Origin: an uncultured Allofournierella sp.
GTDB taxonomy: Bacteria; Bacillota; Clostridia; Oscillospirales; Ruminococcaceae
Assembly (NCBI GenBank): GCA_944382705.1
Contig: CALWNE010000046.1
Location: 1-64,000, forward strand
Reading direction: 5' to 3'
DNA length: 64,000 bases
The position numbers and the translations under genes are program-made. Position 1 is the first letter of the stretch. The number at the start of each line of letters is the position of its first letter. Shown in pieces: positions 42,516 to 51,434 of this stretch. The notes below the pieces were generated by a model. It saw only the letters and a program-made list of their open reading frames with translations, searched no databases and was not told the origin of the DNA.

Positions 42516-43718
42516 ATGCCAAAAGTATCGGTTGTATTGCCTTGCTATAATGTGGAGCAGTATCTGCGGGAATGTCTGGACAGTGCCATTGCACAGACCC
42601 TGGAGGACATTGAGATTATCTGCGTAAACGATGGTTCCACCGACGGTTCTCTGGCCATTATGAATGAATATGCCCAGAAGGATAGCCGAGTGAAGGTAAT
42701 CGACAAGAAAAATGCGGGCTACGGTGACAGCATGAACCGGGGTATGGACCTGGCCACCGGAGAATACATTGCAATTTTGGAAACGGACGATTTCATCAAA
42801 CCCAATATGTACGAGGTACTGTACGGCCTGGCAAAAAAGAACGACCTGGATGTAATCAAGTCGGATTATGAAATTTTTGTAGGCGAGGGAAATGATCGTA
42901 CCTACACCTATATGCAGACCTGCAAAAAGAAAAACCAGTACTATAAGGTGTTTAAGCCCGAGGATGACCTGGATGTTTTTAATGCCCGCATGAACACCTG
43001 GACGGGCCTGTACAAGCGCAGCTTTTTGCAGCAGCACCACATCCGCCACAACGAAACACCCGGTGCTTCTTACCAAGACAACGGATTCTGGTTTCAGACC
43101 TTCTTATGGGCTGACCGGGTAATGTTTGTGGACCGTGCATTCTATCAGCTGCGCAGAGATAACCCCAACTCGTCGGTGCATAACAGGGCTAAGGTGTTCT
43201 GCATCTTTGAAGAATACGCATTCATCGAGAAGATTCTGCGCAGCGACGCCCAGAAAGAGCAGAAGCTAATCAAGATTTTTCAGAAGAAAAAATTTGATAA
43301 CTGCCTTTACCACTATGGCCGGGTGGGCGATGAATTCAAGATGGAATTTTTGCGCCGCATGAGCGATGAGTTCAAGGAAGCACGGGCACGGGGAGAGCTG
43401 GATGCCAGCCTGTTTTTTGGCAGCGGGTACCCCAATTTGTGCGACATTATGGACCGAACCGAAGCGTTCTATCTCAACAGTGCCGCCCAAAACAAGGCCA
43501 AAACCCCTGAGCAGGAAATTGCACTGCTGCAAAGCAGATGCCGTGGCTTGCAGCAGGAGCTGAACCAAATCAAGGCTTCCCGTTCCTACAAAATTGGCCG
43601 AGCCATCACATTTTTGCCCCGTAAGCTGCGGGGCGGTGTGGACTGCCTGAAAGATAATGGGCTGCAGTACACCGTTCGACACGGGTGGGAAAAAATTTGC
43701 AATAAAATTTTTAGGTAA
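42516..43718 (+). CDS. Glycosyltransferase family 2 with C-terminal tail
   Basis: 400 residues. Catalytic GT-A domain: 'VSVVLPCYNVEQYLRECLDS', 'IEIICVNDGSTDGSL', and DXD-like 'AILETDDFIKPNMYEVLYGL' near 92. Helical C-terminal part (about 245-400) ending with 'GGVDCLKDNGLQYTVRHGWE'. The next gene has a similar tail. ATG 42516 follows AGAGGAG; an in-frame TTG at 42483 directly after ugd is less likely. Part of the operon. Confidence 0.85.
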   Translation: MPKVSVVLPCYNVEQYLRECLDSAIAQTLEDIEIICVNDGSTDGSLAIMNEYAQKDSRVKVIDKKNAGYGDSMNRGMDLATGEYIAILETDDFIKPNMYEVLYGLAKKNDLDVIKSDYEIFVGEGNDRTYTYMQTCKKKNQYYKVFKPEDDLDVFNARMNTWTGLYKRSFLQQHHIRHNETPGASYQDNGFWFQTFLWADRVMFVDRAFYQLRRDNPNSSVHNRAKVFCIFEEYAFIEKILRSDAQKEQKLIKIFQKKKFDNCLYHYGRVGDEFKMEFLRRMSDEFKEARARGELDASLFFGSGYPNLCDIMDRTEAFYLNSAAQNKAKTPEQEIALLQSRCRGLQQELNQIKASRSYKIGRAITFLPRKLRGGVDCLKDNGLQYTVRHGWEKICNKIFR

Positions 43719-43744
43719 GCCAAGCCTACCAAAGGAGAAACTAT

Positions 43745-44863
43745 ATGTCAATCAAGGTGTCGGTCATTATTCCGGTATACAATGCAGCGGAATATCTGCG
43801 GGAATGCCTGGATGGTGTGCTGCGGCAAACCCTAAAGGAAATTGAAGTGATTTGTGTAGACGATGGTTCCAGCGATGAAAGCTGGACCATCTTGCAGGCC
43901 TACCAAAACCAGGATGCCCGTGTGAAAGCAGTTCAGCAGGCAAACGCAGGGGCGGGTGCGGCCCGCAACCACGGAATGCAGTATGCAACAGGAGAATACC
44001 TTTCCTTTTTGGATGCGGATGATTTTTATGAGCCGGATATGCTAGAGACGGCCTATCGGGCTGCCAAGCAGGCTGAGGCAGAAATTGTTGTGTTTGCTTG
44101 CGACCTTTACGAGCACAAAAGCCAAAAGTATCATGCGTATCCCTACTCCATCCGGGAAAGCCTGCTGCCTGCGCAGCAGCCCTTTTCTGCACAGGATGTA
44201 AGCCGGGATGTATTTAAGCTGTTTGTGGGCTGGGCTTGGGACAAATTGTTTAAGGCAAGCTTTGTGCAGCAAAAAGGACTTCGCTTTCAGGAACAGCGCA
44301 CCACCAACGATATGCTCTTTGTGTTTAGCGCAGTGGTAGCTGCACAGCGCATTGTGACGCTGCCGCAGGTGCTGGTGCATCACCGCAGAGATGCAGGCAC
44401 CCTTTCTGTTACCAGAGAAAAGAGCTGGATGTGCTTTTACAATGCCCTGGTGGCACTGCGCCAGCAGCTGCGTGACTGGAATTTGTACCAGCGGTTTGAG
44501 CAGGATTTCATCAATTACAGCGTGCATTTTTCCTTGTGGAATTTGAATACCCTGGCAGAGCCAACAAAAACCACGCTGCACAACAAACTGCGGGAAGAGT
44601 GGTTCCAGGAGCTGGGCATTACCGAGCACCCCATGGAATACTTTTATAACCGCAAGGAATACCTGGATTACCGCAGAGTGTACGAACACCCTGTAGGATG
44701 GGAGCCCACCGCAGAAGAGCGCCGGGCCGAAGCCAAGCTTCAGGAATATCCCCTGTGGAAGCGGGGTGTAATCTGCTTGAAAGAAAATGGGCTGAGCTAC
44801 ACCTTGCGGAACATTGCACAAAAGCTACGCAAAAAATTAAAACTCGGTAAAAAGAATGGCTGA
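43745..44863 (+). CDS. Glycosyltransferase family 2 with C-terminal tail
   Basis: 372 residues. 'VSVIIPVYNAAEYLRECLDG', 'IEVICVDDGSSDESW' and 'LSFLDADDFYEPDMLETAYR' define a GT-A enzyme with metal-binding DAD near 84. The C-terminal helical region ends in 'RGVICLKENGLSYTLRNIAQ' and a lysine-rich tail, which suggests membrane-surface contact. AAAGGAGAAACT precedes the ATG. It overlaps the acyltransferase start by 8 bases. Confidence 0.85.
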   Translation: MSIKVSVIIPVYNAAEYLRECLDGVLRQTLKEIEVICVDDGSSDESWTILQAYQNQDARVKAVQQANAGAGAARNHGMQYATGEYLSFLDADDFYEPDMLETAYRAAKQAEAEIVVFACDLYEHKSQKYHAYPYSIRESLLPAQQPFSAQDVSRDVFKLFVGWAWDKLFKASFVQQKGLRFQEQRTTNDMLFVFSAVVAAQRIVTLPQVLVHHRRDAGTLSVTREKSWMCFYNALVALRQQLRDWNLYQRFEQDFINYSVHFSLWNLNTLAEPTKTTLHNKLREEWFQELGITEHPMEYFYNRKEYLDYRRVYEHPVGWEPTAEERRAEAKLQEYPLWKRGVICLKENGLSYTLRNIAQKLRKKLKLGKKNG

Positions 44864-45968
44864 AATCAAACCAAGAAATCAGGCGTTGGATGTACTGCGC
44901 ATTGCGGCAACCGTTCTGGTGCCGCTGACCCATGTACTGAACAAAAACTACACCGCTTCCGATGGTTCCATGCGGGAAGCGGTAGCTATGCTCAATAGCC
45001 TGTGTATTATTGCGGTACCCTGCTTTTTTATGATTACCGGGTATTTTACCCACATAGGCCAGAGCTACATAAAAAAGCTGAAACGGACAGCGGTTTCCAT
45101 CCTGCTGCCCACACTGCTGGCAGTGGTTGTATACCAGGCGCTTTGGGCCTGGGTAACAGGGACTGCAACCCTAAAAGAAAGCGTACTGGGTGCGGACTAC
45201 AGGCAGATGTGGCGGGAGATAACGCTGTGGAACATCAAAAGTCTGCCTGGCTGCACGGTATTTTGGTACATTACCGATTATGTGCGGTTAATGCTGCTGT
45301 TCCCCGTAACGGCGCTTATGTGCACCGATACGCCCTCCGCCAAACGGGCCAGATGGGCTGTGATTGGGCTGGTGCTGGCATCGTACCTGCTGAAGGATGT
45401 GCAGCAGTTTGCAGCGTTTGAGGGCAAACTTTACGAGCCCTTTGATCGTGCGGTGGTATATTTCCTTATTGGATATGAACTGAAGACCATTCGGTGGAAT
45501 AAAGTTTCCGGCAGGGCACTGTTGCTGCTGTCGGCAGTTAGCATTGGTGCGATGTATGTTTTAACCAAGCTGCTCTATTACTCTGCCGGAAGCTTTTCGG
45601 ACTATTTCTTTCATTACACAACATCGGTGTGCGTAGTGGCGTCTGCAAGTGTATTTGCGCTAACACTGAAAGCAAACGATAAAGGACTATTTCAGCGCAA
45701 AAGCAGAATTCGGAATGTATTATCGGATGCTTCCTTTTATGTATATCTCGTTCATAACATTGTATTGCACGGGATGCTAAAGCGCACCTGGCTGGGCCGG
45801 CAAACCGCTTTTGGGTGGCTGCTGGTGCAATGGATTGTGGTGGTATGCCTGTCCTTTGCGATGGCCATTGCAATACGCCGCTTGCAGAAATGGCTTGGGA
45901 ACATCCTGCGCCCGGCCAAACCCGATAAAGGAGAGAAGCAAAGGAATGTTTGCAAAACTGAATTATAA
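44856..45968 (+). CDS. Acyltransferase family 3 membrane protein
   Basis: 370 residues with about ten membrane helices. The opening 'NQALDVLRIAATVLVPLTHV' contains the His of the acyltransferase-3 family active site, and 'IKSLPGCTVFWYITDYVRLM' near 128 is typical. Such proteins (OafA/WecH-like) O-acetylate or O-succinylate surface glycans. ATG 44856 overlaps the upstream GT, and the 3' end overlaps the ABC permease by 23 bases, so it is firmly part of the operon: a modification enzyme for the exported polymer. Confidence 0.85.
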   Translation: MAEIKPRNQALDVLRIAATVLVPLTHVLNKNYTASDGSMREAVAMLNSLCIIAVPCFFMITGYFTHIGQSYIKKLKRTAVSILLPTLLAVVVYQALWAWVTGTATLKESVLGADYRQMWREITLWNIKSLPGCTVFWYITDYVRLMLLFPVTALMCTDTPSAKRARWAVIGLVLASYLLKDVQQFAAFEGKLYEPFDRAVVYFLIGYELKTIRWNKVSGRALLLLSAVSIGAMYVLTKLLYYSAGSFSDYFFHYTTSVCVVASASVFALTLKANDKGLFQRKSRIRNVLSDASFYVYLVHNIVLHGMLKRTWLGRQTAFGWLLVQWIVVVCLSFAMAIAIRRLQKWLGNILRPAKPDKGEKQRNVCKTEL

Positions 45969-46725
45969 AATTGAAAGCAATCGCTTTTTATTTGAAGAAC
46001 TGGTAAAAAGAGATTTTAAGCAAAAATACAAGCGCACGGTACTGGGCATGGCCTGGAGCGTTCTTTCTCCATTGCTTACCTTGTTGGTGATGAGCCTGGT
46101 CTTTACTCAGTTTTTTGGCCGCTCCATGGCTCATTACAGCATCTATCTGTTTTGTGGAAACCTGGTTTTTTCTTATTATCGGGAGTCCACTTCTGGCGGA
46201 ATGACCGCTTTGATGAACAATGCTAAAATTTTTACCAAGGTAAATGTGCCCAAATATTTGTTTTTGCTTTCTAAAAATATTTCCTGCCTAATCAACTTTG
46301 GTCTCACATTGGTGATTTTTTTCGTGTTTGTGTGGTTGGATGGGGTGAAATTTGGCTGGCATTTTTTGTCGCTGATTTATCCCATCTGCTGCCTGGTGTT
46401 GTTTAACATTGGCATGGGATTGGTTTTATCTGCAATGTTTGTGTTCTTTCGGGATGTAACCTATCTTTACGATGTTTTCACCATGCTGCTGATGTATATG
46501 TCTGCTATTTTTTACACAGTAGATGCCTATTCTCCTGCGGTGCAAAAGCTGTTTTGCCTCAATCCTGTTTACTGTTACATCCGGTATTTTCGGACGGTTG
46601 TTTTGGAAGGACATCTGCCATCTGTCTGGTTCCATCTGCTGTGCACATTCTACGCAGTGCTGATGCTCATTGTTGGCGGGTTCATTTACAAGAAAAACAA
46701 TCATAAATTCCTTTATTATGTGTAA
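45946..46725 (+). CDS. ABC transporter permease for polysaccharide export (TagG/Wzm-like)
   Basis: 259 residues with six membrane helices. 'ELVKRDFKQKYKRTVLGMAW' then 'SVLSPL' is the diagnostic cytoplasmic N-terminal gate of ABC-2 polysaccharide permeases; 'GLVLSAMFVFFRDVTYLYDV' and 'FCLNPVYCYIRYFRTVVLEG' follow. ATG 45946 follows AAAGGAG and AAAGGA; a longer frame upstream lies in the acyltransferase gene and is rejected. Base composition is more AT-rich than in neighbours. It works with the next gene to export a lipid-linked polymer. Confidence 0.92.
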   Translation: MFAKLNYKIESNRFLFEELVKRDFKQKYKRTVLGMAWSVLSPLLTLLVMSLVFTQFFGRSMAHYSIYLFCGNLVFSYYRESTSGGMTALMNNAKIFTKVNVPKYLFLLSKNISCLINFGLTLVIFFVFVWLDGVKFGWHFLSLIYPICCLVLFNIGMGLVLSAMFVFFRDVTYLYDVFTMLLMYMSAIFYTVDAYSPAVQKLFCLNPVYCYIRYFRTVVLEGHLPSVWFHLLCTFYAVLMLIVGGFIYKKNNHKFLYYV

Positions 46726-46739
46726 AGGGGAGGAGCACC

Positions 46740-47675
46740 ATGATTACAGTACAGGCAAATGGTGTATCCATTCGGTACATCACAGGCGATTTTAAGGACA
46801 TTGGATTAAAAGAATATGTAATGCGCCGCATTAAAGGTGACTACCATGTAAATGAATTTTGGGCCGATAAGGACATTACCTTTACATTGGAGCAGGGGGA
46901 TATGCTGGGCATCATTGGTTCCAACGGTGCCGGTAAATCCACCTTACTGAAGGCGATTTCCGGCATTATGGTGCCCACCAAAGGCAGCATGAAAATCAAT
47001 GGCAGCATTGCGGCGCTGCTGGAGCTTGCCAGCGGATTTGACAGTGAGCTAACCGTGCGGGAAAATACCTACCTGCGTGGTGCCATGCTGGGGTATACCC
47101 GTGCGTTTATGGATGAAAAGTACGAGGAAATCATTGAATTTGCAGAATTGAAGGATTTCCAGGAGCGGCCCTTTAAGCATCTTTCCAGTGGTATGAAAAG
47201 CCGTCTTGCTTTTTCCATTGCCTGCTTGGTCAGCCCGGATATTCTCATTTTGGATGAGGTTCTCAGCGTGGGCGATGGTGCATTCCGCAAAAAAAGCGGC
47301 GACAAGATGAAGGAAATCCTTGGCAGCGGCGTAACGGGCATTCTGGTTTCCCATTCGCTGGAGCAGGTTCGGGAGATGTGCAATAAGATTTTGTGGTTGG
47401 ACCATGGCCGGCAGGTTGCCTTTACCGACAATGTAACGCTGTATTGCGATGCTTACGAGGAGTTTTTGGCCACAAAAAAACTGCCCAAGAATGAGCAGGA
47501 CATTAAAAAATTGGCTCAGGACTGGCAGGCCCGCAAGAAAGCAGAGCGTGAAAAAGCAGAACAGAGCGAAGCCCAAAGGCTCCAAGCAATATTGGAAAAG
47601 GGAGAGGAATCCTCTGCAGTTCAGGCAGCATTGGCCATTATCAAAAATAAACGGCCAGAACTTTTGAAAGAGTAA
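46740..47675 (+). CDS. ABC transporter ATPase for polysaccharide export (TagH/Wzt-like)
   Basis: 311 residues. N-terminal ATPase with Walker A 'GSNGAGKST' near 60, 'ASGFDSELTVRENTYLRGAM' near 97 (the Wzt/TagH Y-loop region), signature 'LSSGMKSRLAFSIAC' near 147 and Walker B 'ILILDEVLSVGDGAF' near 168. The C-terminal 60 residues are a charged coiled coil ('WQARKKAEREKAEQ'), not a carbohydrate-binding domain of the large Wzt type. 14 bases after the permease. Last gene of the operon, closed by a terminator. Confidence 0.92.
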   Translation: MITVQANGVSIRYITGDFKDIGLKEYVMRRIKGDYHVNEFWADKDITFTLEQGDMLGIIGSNGAGKSTLLKAISGIMVPTKGSMKINGSIAALLELASGFDSELTVRENTYLRGAMLGYTRAFMDEKYEEIIEFAELKDFQERPFKHLSSGMKSRLAFSIACLVSPDILILDEVLSVGDGAFRKKSGDKMKEILGSGVTGILVSHSLEQVREMCNKILWLDHGRQVAFTDNVTLYCDAYEEFLATKKLPKNEQDIKKLAQDWQARKKAEREKAEQSEAQRLQAILEKGEESSAVQAALAIIKNKRPELLKE

Positions 47676-47700
47676 CAAAACATTCCGTTCCATAGCAAAC

Positions 47701-47743
47701 AAACGAGCCGGCACAGGGTATTTTGGTGCCGGTTTGTTTTTTT
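47701..47743 (+). terminator. Terminator of the polymer operon
   Basis: AAAC(gag)CCGGCAC (47701-47714) pairs with GTGCCGGTTTG, followed by a run of eight T to 47743. Confidence 0.85.
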
Positions 47744-47777
47744 ATGGGGCACCATCCAGATTTAAGAGGGGAATTTT

Positions 47778-48503
47778 ATGATTTTTTATTTTTCGGGTAC
47801 GGGAAATTCTCGCTGGGCTGCACAGCAGCTGGCCCATGCAACGGGAGATAGAATCCATTGCATTACACAAAAGCCCCTTCCGGATTTGCAGAACGAACGG
47901 CAGATTGGCTTGGTGTTCCCGATTTATGCCTGGGGTGCGCCTGAGGCGGTAAGGCAATTTGCCGGGCAGTTGCCCGCCAGCAACGCTTTTCGGTTTGCGG
48001 TGGCAACCTGTGGTGCAGATGCAGGATACGCCTTAAAGAAGCTGGCAAGCGTCTACCATCAACAGAGCAGTTACAGCCTGGTAATGCCCAGCAATTATAT
48101 TTTGGGGGAGGATGTGGAGGAAAAAGCATCCGTGCAGCACAAGTTGCAGGCTGCCCGCCAGCAGATACAGCAGATGGCAATGGAAGTAAGCAAGCAAATG
48201 CCGGTATACCAGGTGGAGGAAGGTTTTTGTCCCTGGCTGAAATCCACGGTGGTGAACTGGGGGTTTCAAAAATTTGGGCGCAGCACTGCCTCCTTTTATG
48301 CGACTGATTGCTGCATTGGCTGCGGTATGTGTGCTGCAAACTGCCCTGCAAAAACTATCTCTTTGCAGGAGGGCAAGCCTTGTTGGGGCAAAGAATGTTG
48401 GCAGTGTTTGCGCTGTATCAATTACTGCCCCCGGCAGGCCATTCAGTATGGAGAAAAAACCAAAAAACGGGGCCGCTACACCCTGGAACAATACCAGCAG
48501 TGA
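47778..48503 (+). CDS. EFR1 family flavodoxin/ferredoxin protein
   Basis: 241 residues. Flavodoxin-like N terminus ('MIFYFSGTGNSRWAAQQLA', FMN phosphate loop 'SGTGNS'), 'GLVFPIYAWGAPEAVRQF' near 48, and two [4Fe-4S] cysteine clusters near the C terminus: 'CCIGCGMCAANCP' (about 175-187) and 'CWQCLRCINYCP' (about 206-217). An electron-transfer protein of unknown partner, common in anaerobic Clostridia. AGAGGGG upstream. Own unit between terminators. Confidence 0.92.
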   Translation: MIFYFSGTGNSRWAAQQLAHATGDRIHCITQKPLPDLQNERQIGLVFPIYAWGAPEAVRQFAGQLPASNAFRFAVATCGADAGYALKKLASVYHQQSSYSLVMPSNYILGEDVEEKASVQHKLQAARQQIQQMAMEVSKQMPVYQVEEGFCPWLKSTVVNWGFQKFGRSTASFYATDCCIGCGMCAANCPAKTISLQEGKPCWGKECWQCLRCINYCPRQAIQYGEKTKKRGRYTLEQYQQ

Positions 48504-48768
48504 AAACTGCTTTTGGTAAGAGTTGAGGGTACAGACCTGGCTGACAGGCAGCGCTGTAATCCGCTGCACAGCGTTCCCAGTAAAGGGGATGGATGTGGAG
48601 TACCACTAGAATCGAACGCATTAAGAAACAATGAAAGGGCTTGTTGTCTGCAATTCACAGACAACAAGCCCTTTCGGCTGCTTAAACAATCTCCACCTTA
48701 AAATAGTGTTTAATTTTGCGGGCAGCGCAGAACGGGATTGATGTGATGTTTTTTTGATGAAACCGCAG
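48504..48768. other. Intergenic region with 17-bp hairpin
   Basis: 265 bases, mostly unexplained. GTGG/CCAC and CGCTG/CAGCG inverted repeats lie at about 48548-48606, then the 17-bp hairpin at 48634-48674. A tRNA-like TTCGATTC on the minus strand (about 48609-48617) lacks the matching T-stem. No gene supported. Confidence 0.5.
48634..48674. terminator. Bidirectional hairpin, 17-bp stem
   Basis: AAAGGGCTTGTTGTCTG (48634-48650), 7-base loop, perfect complement (48658-48674). TTTCATTGTTTC follows on the minus strand. It would close the small minus-strand gene and the EFR1 unit. Confidence 0.65.
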
Positions 48769-48975
48769 TTATTTACCCGCCAAAAGAAGCTGCTGTTCGA
48801 TGAGCTGGCTGGCAAGGGTAAAAGCCTGAATGCGCCGCTGGGCCAGCGTAATTTGGGATTTGCAACGGCTGGGCTGCTCCTTGCTTTGCAGGGTGTGCAG
48901 GGTTTGATGCAGTTTGTGTATGGTGGAGTCGACTTGGCGTTTGGCTTCGGTGAGTTCCTGTTGTGTGTAGTTCAT
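48769..48975 (-). CDS. Small coiled-coil protein, 68 residues
   Basis: Charged, helical protein ('MNYTQQELTEAKRQVDSTIH' then 'KLHQTLHTLQSKEQPSRCKS', 'QITLAQRRIQAFTLASQLIE') with heptad-like hydrophobic spacing and no membrane segment. AGGAGA lies 9 bases before ATG 48975, and a TGcTATACT extended -10 lies about 100 bases upstream (about 49079-49087). The frame is open further upstream but with hydrophobic nonsense-like content. Similar short proteins occur in Clostridia without known function; a DNA- or protein-clamping role would be a guess. Confidence 0.65.
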   Translation of the reverse strand: MNYTQQELTEAKRQVDSTIHKLHQTLHTLQSKEQPSRCKSQITLAQRRIQAFTLASQLIEQQLLLAGK

Positions 48976-49191
48976 GCAGTGGTTCTCCTGAATAGCGTGA
49001 AAGAAGTTTAAAGGCGGGAAAGCAGACAGCAGAACCATGGGCGGCAAAACTGACTGTTTACCCGCAACAGCAGAGAACAGTATAGCATAAGCGGGGAGGA
49101 TAATCCATCCTCGACACAATGCGGCGGCGGTTTTTTAAAAGATATGCTACACTATTGTGCAGTGAAAACCACGAAAGGAGTGAGCTGCCGG

Positions 49192-50280
49192 ATGGCAGAT
49201 TTGCTGGATTATCTGCGCTGGCGGGGAGATTTAACCTTACAGCAGGACCCCTTTGGCGAGGTAGATGCCTTGGTCTTGGCGCGGATTTCGTACCTGCCCT
49301 TTAAACGGGTGTTTGCCCGCTGTACCCAGCCGCCCGTCTCTTTAAAAAAGGCGGTAGCCCGGCTTAAAGCAGCGCACCGCCAAAGCCCATGCCTCAGCCG
49401 CGAGGATGAGCGGTTGGTGGAACTGCTGGGCCAAAGCCCTCGGTTTTACACCATGGGGATTGGGTGCCATGTGGACATACTGAGAGAAAAACAGCAGATG
49501 CAGTTTTCTGCCAGTACCTTTTGGCTGGGAGATGGGCGGCTGTATATCGCCTTTCGAGGAACAGATGACACCTTGATTGGCTGGAAGGAAAATTTCAACA
49601 TGACCTTTATCTGCCCGGTGCCTTCCCAGAAAGCGGCGGTGCGGTATCTGCACTGGGTAGCAGAGCGCACCAGGGAGCCGCTTTTGCTGGGCGGGCACTC
49701 AAAAGGCGGAAACCTGGCCATGTTTGCAGCTTCTTTTTGCAGTCAATCCATCTGCCGCCGCATTCAGATAATACACAATTTTGATGGGCCTGGGTTTGAT
49801 TGCACCATTCTGGAAAGGGAGGGGTATAAACAGATGTGCGGGCGGATGCAGACCTATCTGCCCCAGGCTTCGGTGGTGGGGCTGATGTTCCAGCATGGGG
49901 AGCCGTACAGGGTAGTGCAGAGCAGCCAAACCACAGAATACTTGCAGCACGACATTGGTTCCTGGATGGTGGATCGAAACCGATTTTGTTACAAAAATGA
50001 GCTGAGCAACGGCAGCAGACTGGTAGACCGAACCCTGAAAGGCTGGCTGGAGGAGATGGACACCCGCCAGCGTCAGTTGTTTGTGGATACCATTTACCAG
50101 GTGCTTGCCCAAAGTAAGCTGCAACGATTTTTGGCACCAGAGCAGGATTGGGGCCTGGTTATAAAAAATCTGGTTTGCACCATAGGTAAATTGGATGGGG
50201 AAACCCGAAAGGCGGTATCCCGCTGTGGAGTGCTGCTGGTAAAGAACATCCATAAAAACATAGGGCTTTTTGGGCCTTGA
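49192..50280 (+). CDS. DUF2974 alpha/beta-hydrolase (Mbeg1-like)
   Basis: 362 residues. The lipase-type nucleophile elbow is 'LLGGHSKGGNLAMFAASFC' (Ser in GHSKG, about residue 166); 'RLYIAFRGTDDTLIGWKENF' near 120 is the lipase-3-like oxyanion region; 'HNFDGPGFD' near 198 carries an acidic residue. Clostridial DUF2974 proteins are predicted intracellular lipases or esterases; the substrate is unknown. ATG 49192 follows AAAGGAG at 11 bases; a frame open 16 codons further upstream is not used. Confidence 0.85.
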   Translation: MADLLDYLRWRGDLTLQQDPFGEVDALVLARISYLPFKRVFARCTQPPVSLKKAVARLKAAHRQSPCLSREDERLVELLGQSPRFYTMGIGCHVDILREKQQMQFSASTFWLGDGRLYIAFRGTDDTLIGWKENFNMTFICPVPSQKAAVRYLHWVAERTREPLLLGGHSKGGNLAMFAASFCSQSICRRIQIIHNFDGPGFDCTILEREGYKQMCGRMQTYLPQASVVGLMFQHGEPYRVVQSSQTTEYLQHDIGSWMVDRNRFCYKNELSNGSRLVDRTLKGWLEEMDTRQRQLFVDTIYQVLAQSKLQRFLAPEQDWGLVIKNLVCTIGKLDGETRKAVSRCGVLLVKNIHKNIGLFGP

Positions 50281-50363
50281 GTGCGGGTTATCCCTTGGCT
50301 TAAAAAGTGCGTGCCGAAGCCGGGGAAAGCCAGGAGATTGTAAACGATGAAAGCTTAGAATGG

Positions 50364-50392
50364 TTGCCCTTTGCCTGAATTCATGATACACT
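50364..50392 (+). promoter_or_regulatory. birA promoter
   Basis: -35 TTGCCC (50364-50369), 17-base spacer, extended -10 TGaTACACT (50384-50392). Confidence 0.55.
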
Positions 50393-50420
50393 AGAAGCAA
50401 ACTACAGGGAGGGCGTGACT

Positions 50421-51401
50421 ATGTCAACCAAAGAACGGCTGCTGAATTTGCTGGAGCAGCACAGGGGCAGTTATTGTTCGGGCCAGCAGATTGCCCAGGA
50501 ACTGGGTATCTCCCGTGCAGCGGTGTGGAAAGCCGTGAAAGCCTTGGAACAGCAGGGCTATGCCATTGATGCAGTATCCAACAGGGGGTATTGCCTGGCC
50601 CAGTGGACCGATGTGCTCTCTGCCCAGGGGATTCGTCGGCATCTGCCTGCTGAGTTGGAAGGGCTTGAGGTGCTGGTGGAACATACAGTGGATTCCACCA
50701 ACAGCCAGCTGCGCCGTCAGGCCAACGAGGGTGCGCCGGAGGGCCGGGTGCTGGTGGCCAGCCAGCAAACCCAAGGCAGGGGCCGACTGGGCCGAAATTT
50801 CTTTTCCCCCAAGGATACAGGGATTTACATGAGTATTCTGCTGCGGCCCCAAGGATGGGATGCACAGCGGGCAGGCAGCCTTACCACCATGGCAGCAGTG
50901 GCGGTATGCCGGGCTATCCGCCAGGTGAGCGGACGACAGGCGCAAATCAAATGGGTGAATGATGTTTATCTAGAAGGCAAAAAGGTGTGCGGTATTCTTA
51001 CCGAGGGCGGGATAAACCTGGAAAATGGTCAGCTGGACTATGCCGTGCTGGGAGTTGGCATTAATGCCTACGCCCCCCCAGAAGGTTTTCCGCAGGAATT
51101 GCAGTCTTTGGCAGGGGCGGTATTTACCCAAACAGAAAGCGATGGAAAAAACCGTTTGGCAGCAGCTTTTTTGCAGGAGTTTTACAGCCTGTATCAGCAT
51201 GGTGACCCCCAGGCCCATGTGGAGGAATACCGGACAAACAGCCTGGTAATTGGCCGAAAGGTGAATCTGGTACAGCCCGGCGGCAGCCGTTTGGCCAAGG
51301 TGCTGGATATTGATGAGGAGTGCAGGCTGGTGGTGGAGTACCCGGATGGAACCCATGAGCGGGTGAGTACCGGAGAAATCAGTTTGCGTTTGGCAGATTG
51401 A
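50421..51401 (+). CDS. birA: Bifunctional biotin-[acetyl-CoA carboxylase] ligase / biotin repressor BirA
   Basis: 326 residues. The N-terminal winged helix ('SGQQIAQELGISRAAVWKAV', about 21-40) makes it a DNA-binding, repressor-type BirA. The ligase domain has 'STNSQLRRQAN' near 95, the biotin/ATP loop 'TQGRGRLGRNFFS' near 118 (GRGRxGR), and 'IKWVNDVYLEGKKVCGIL' near 176 with the catalytic Lys. The C-terminal SH3-like part has 'GKV'-type strand 'IGRKVNLVQPGG'. ATG 50421 has GGAGGG 8 bases upstream; GTG 50415 is an alternative. Confidence 0.95.
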   Translation: MSTKERLLNLLEQHRGSYCSGQQIAQELGISRAAVWKAVKALEQQGYAIDAVSNRGYCLAQWTDVLSAQGIRRHLPAELEGLEVLVEHTVDSTNSQLRRQANEGAPEGRVLVASQQTQGRGRLGRNFFSPKDTGIYMSILLRPQGWDAQRAGSLTTMAAVAVCRAIRQVSGRQAQIKWVNDVYLEGKKVCGILTEGGINLENGQLDYAVLGVGINAYAPPEGFPQELQSLAGAVFTQTESDGKNRLAAAFLQEFYSLYQHGDPQAHVEEYRTNSLVIGRKVNLVQPGGSRLAKVLDIDEECRLVVEYPDGTHERVSTGEISLRLAD

Positions 51402-51434
51402 CTGGCACAGAAGGCATTTAACTAACAGACAGCA

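Noticed and set aside
48594..48625. tRNA-like 3' end (TTCGATTC ... CCA) on the minus strand
   Set aside because: The five bases flanking the loop do not pair as a T-stem and no D- or anticodon arm is found upstream.
48513..48701. Small plus-strand frame of 62 codons
   Set aside because: No ribosome site, runs through the terminator hairpin, no recognisable sequence.
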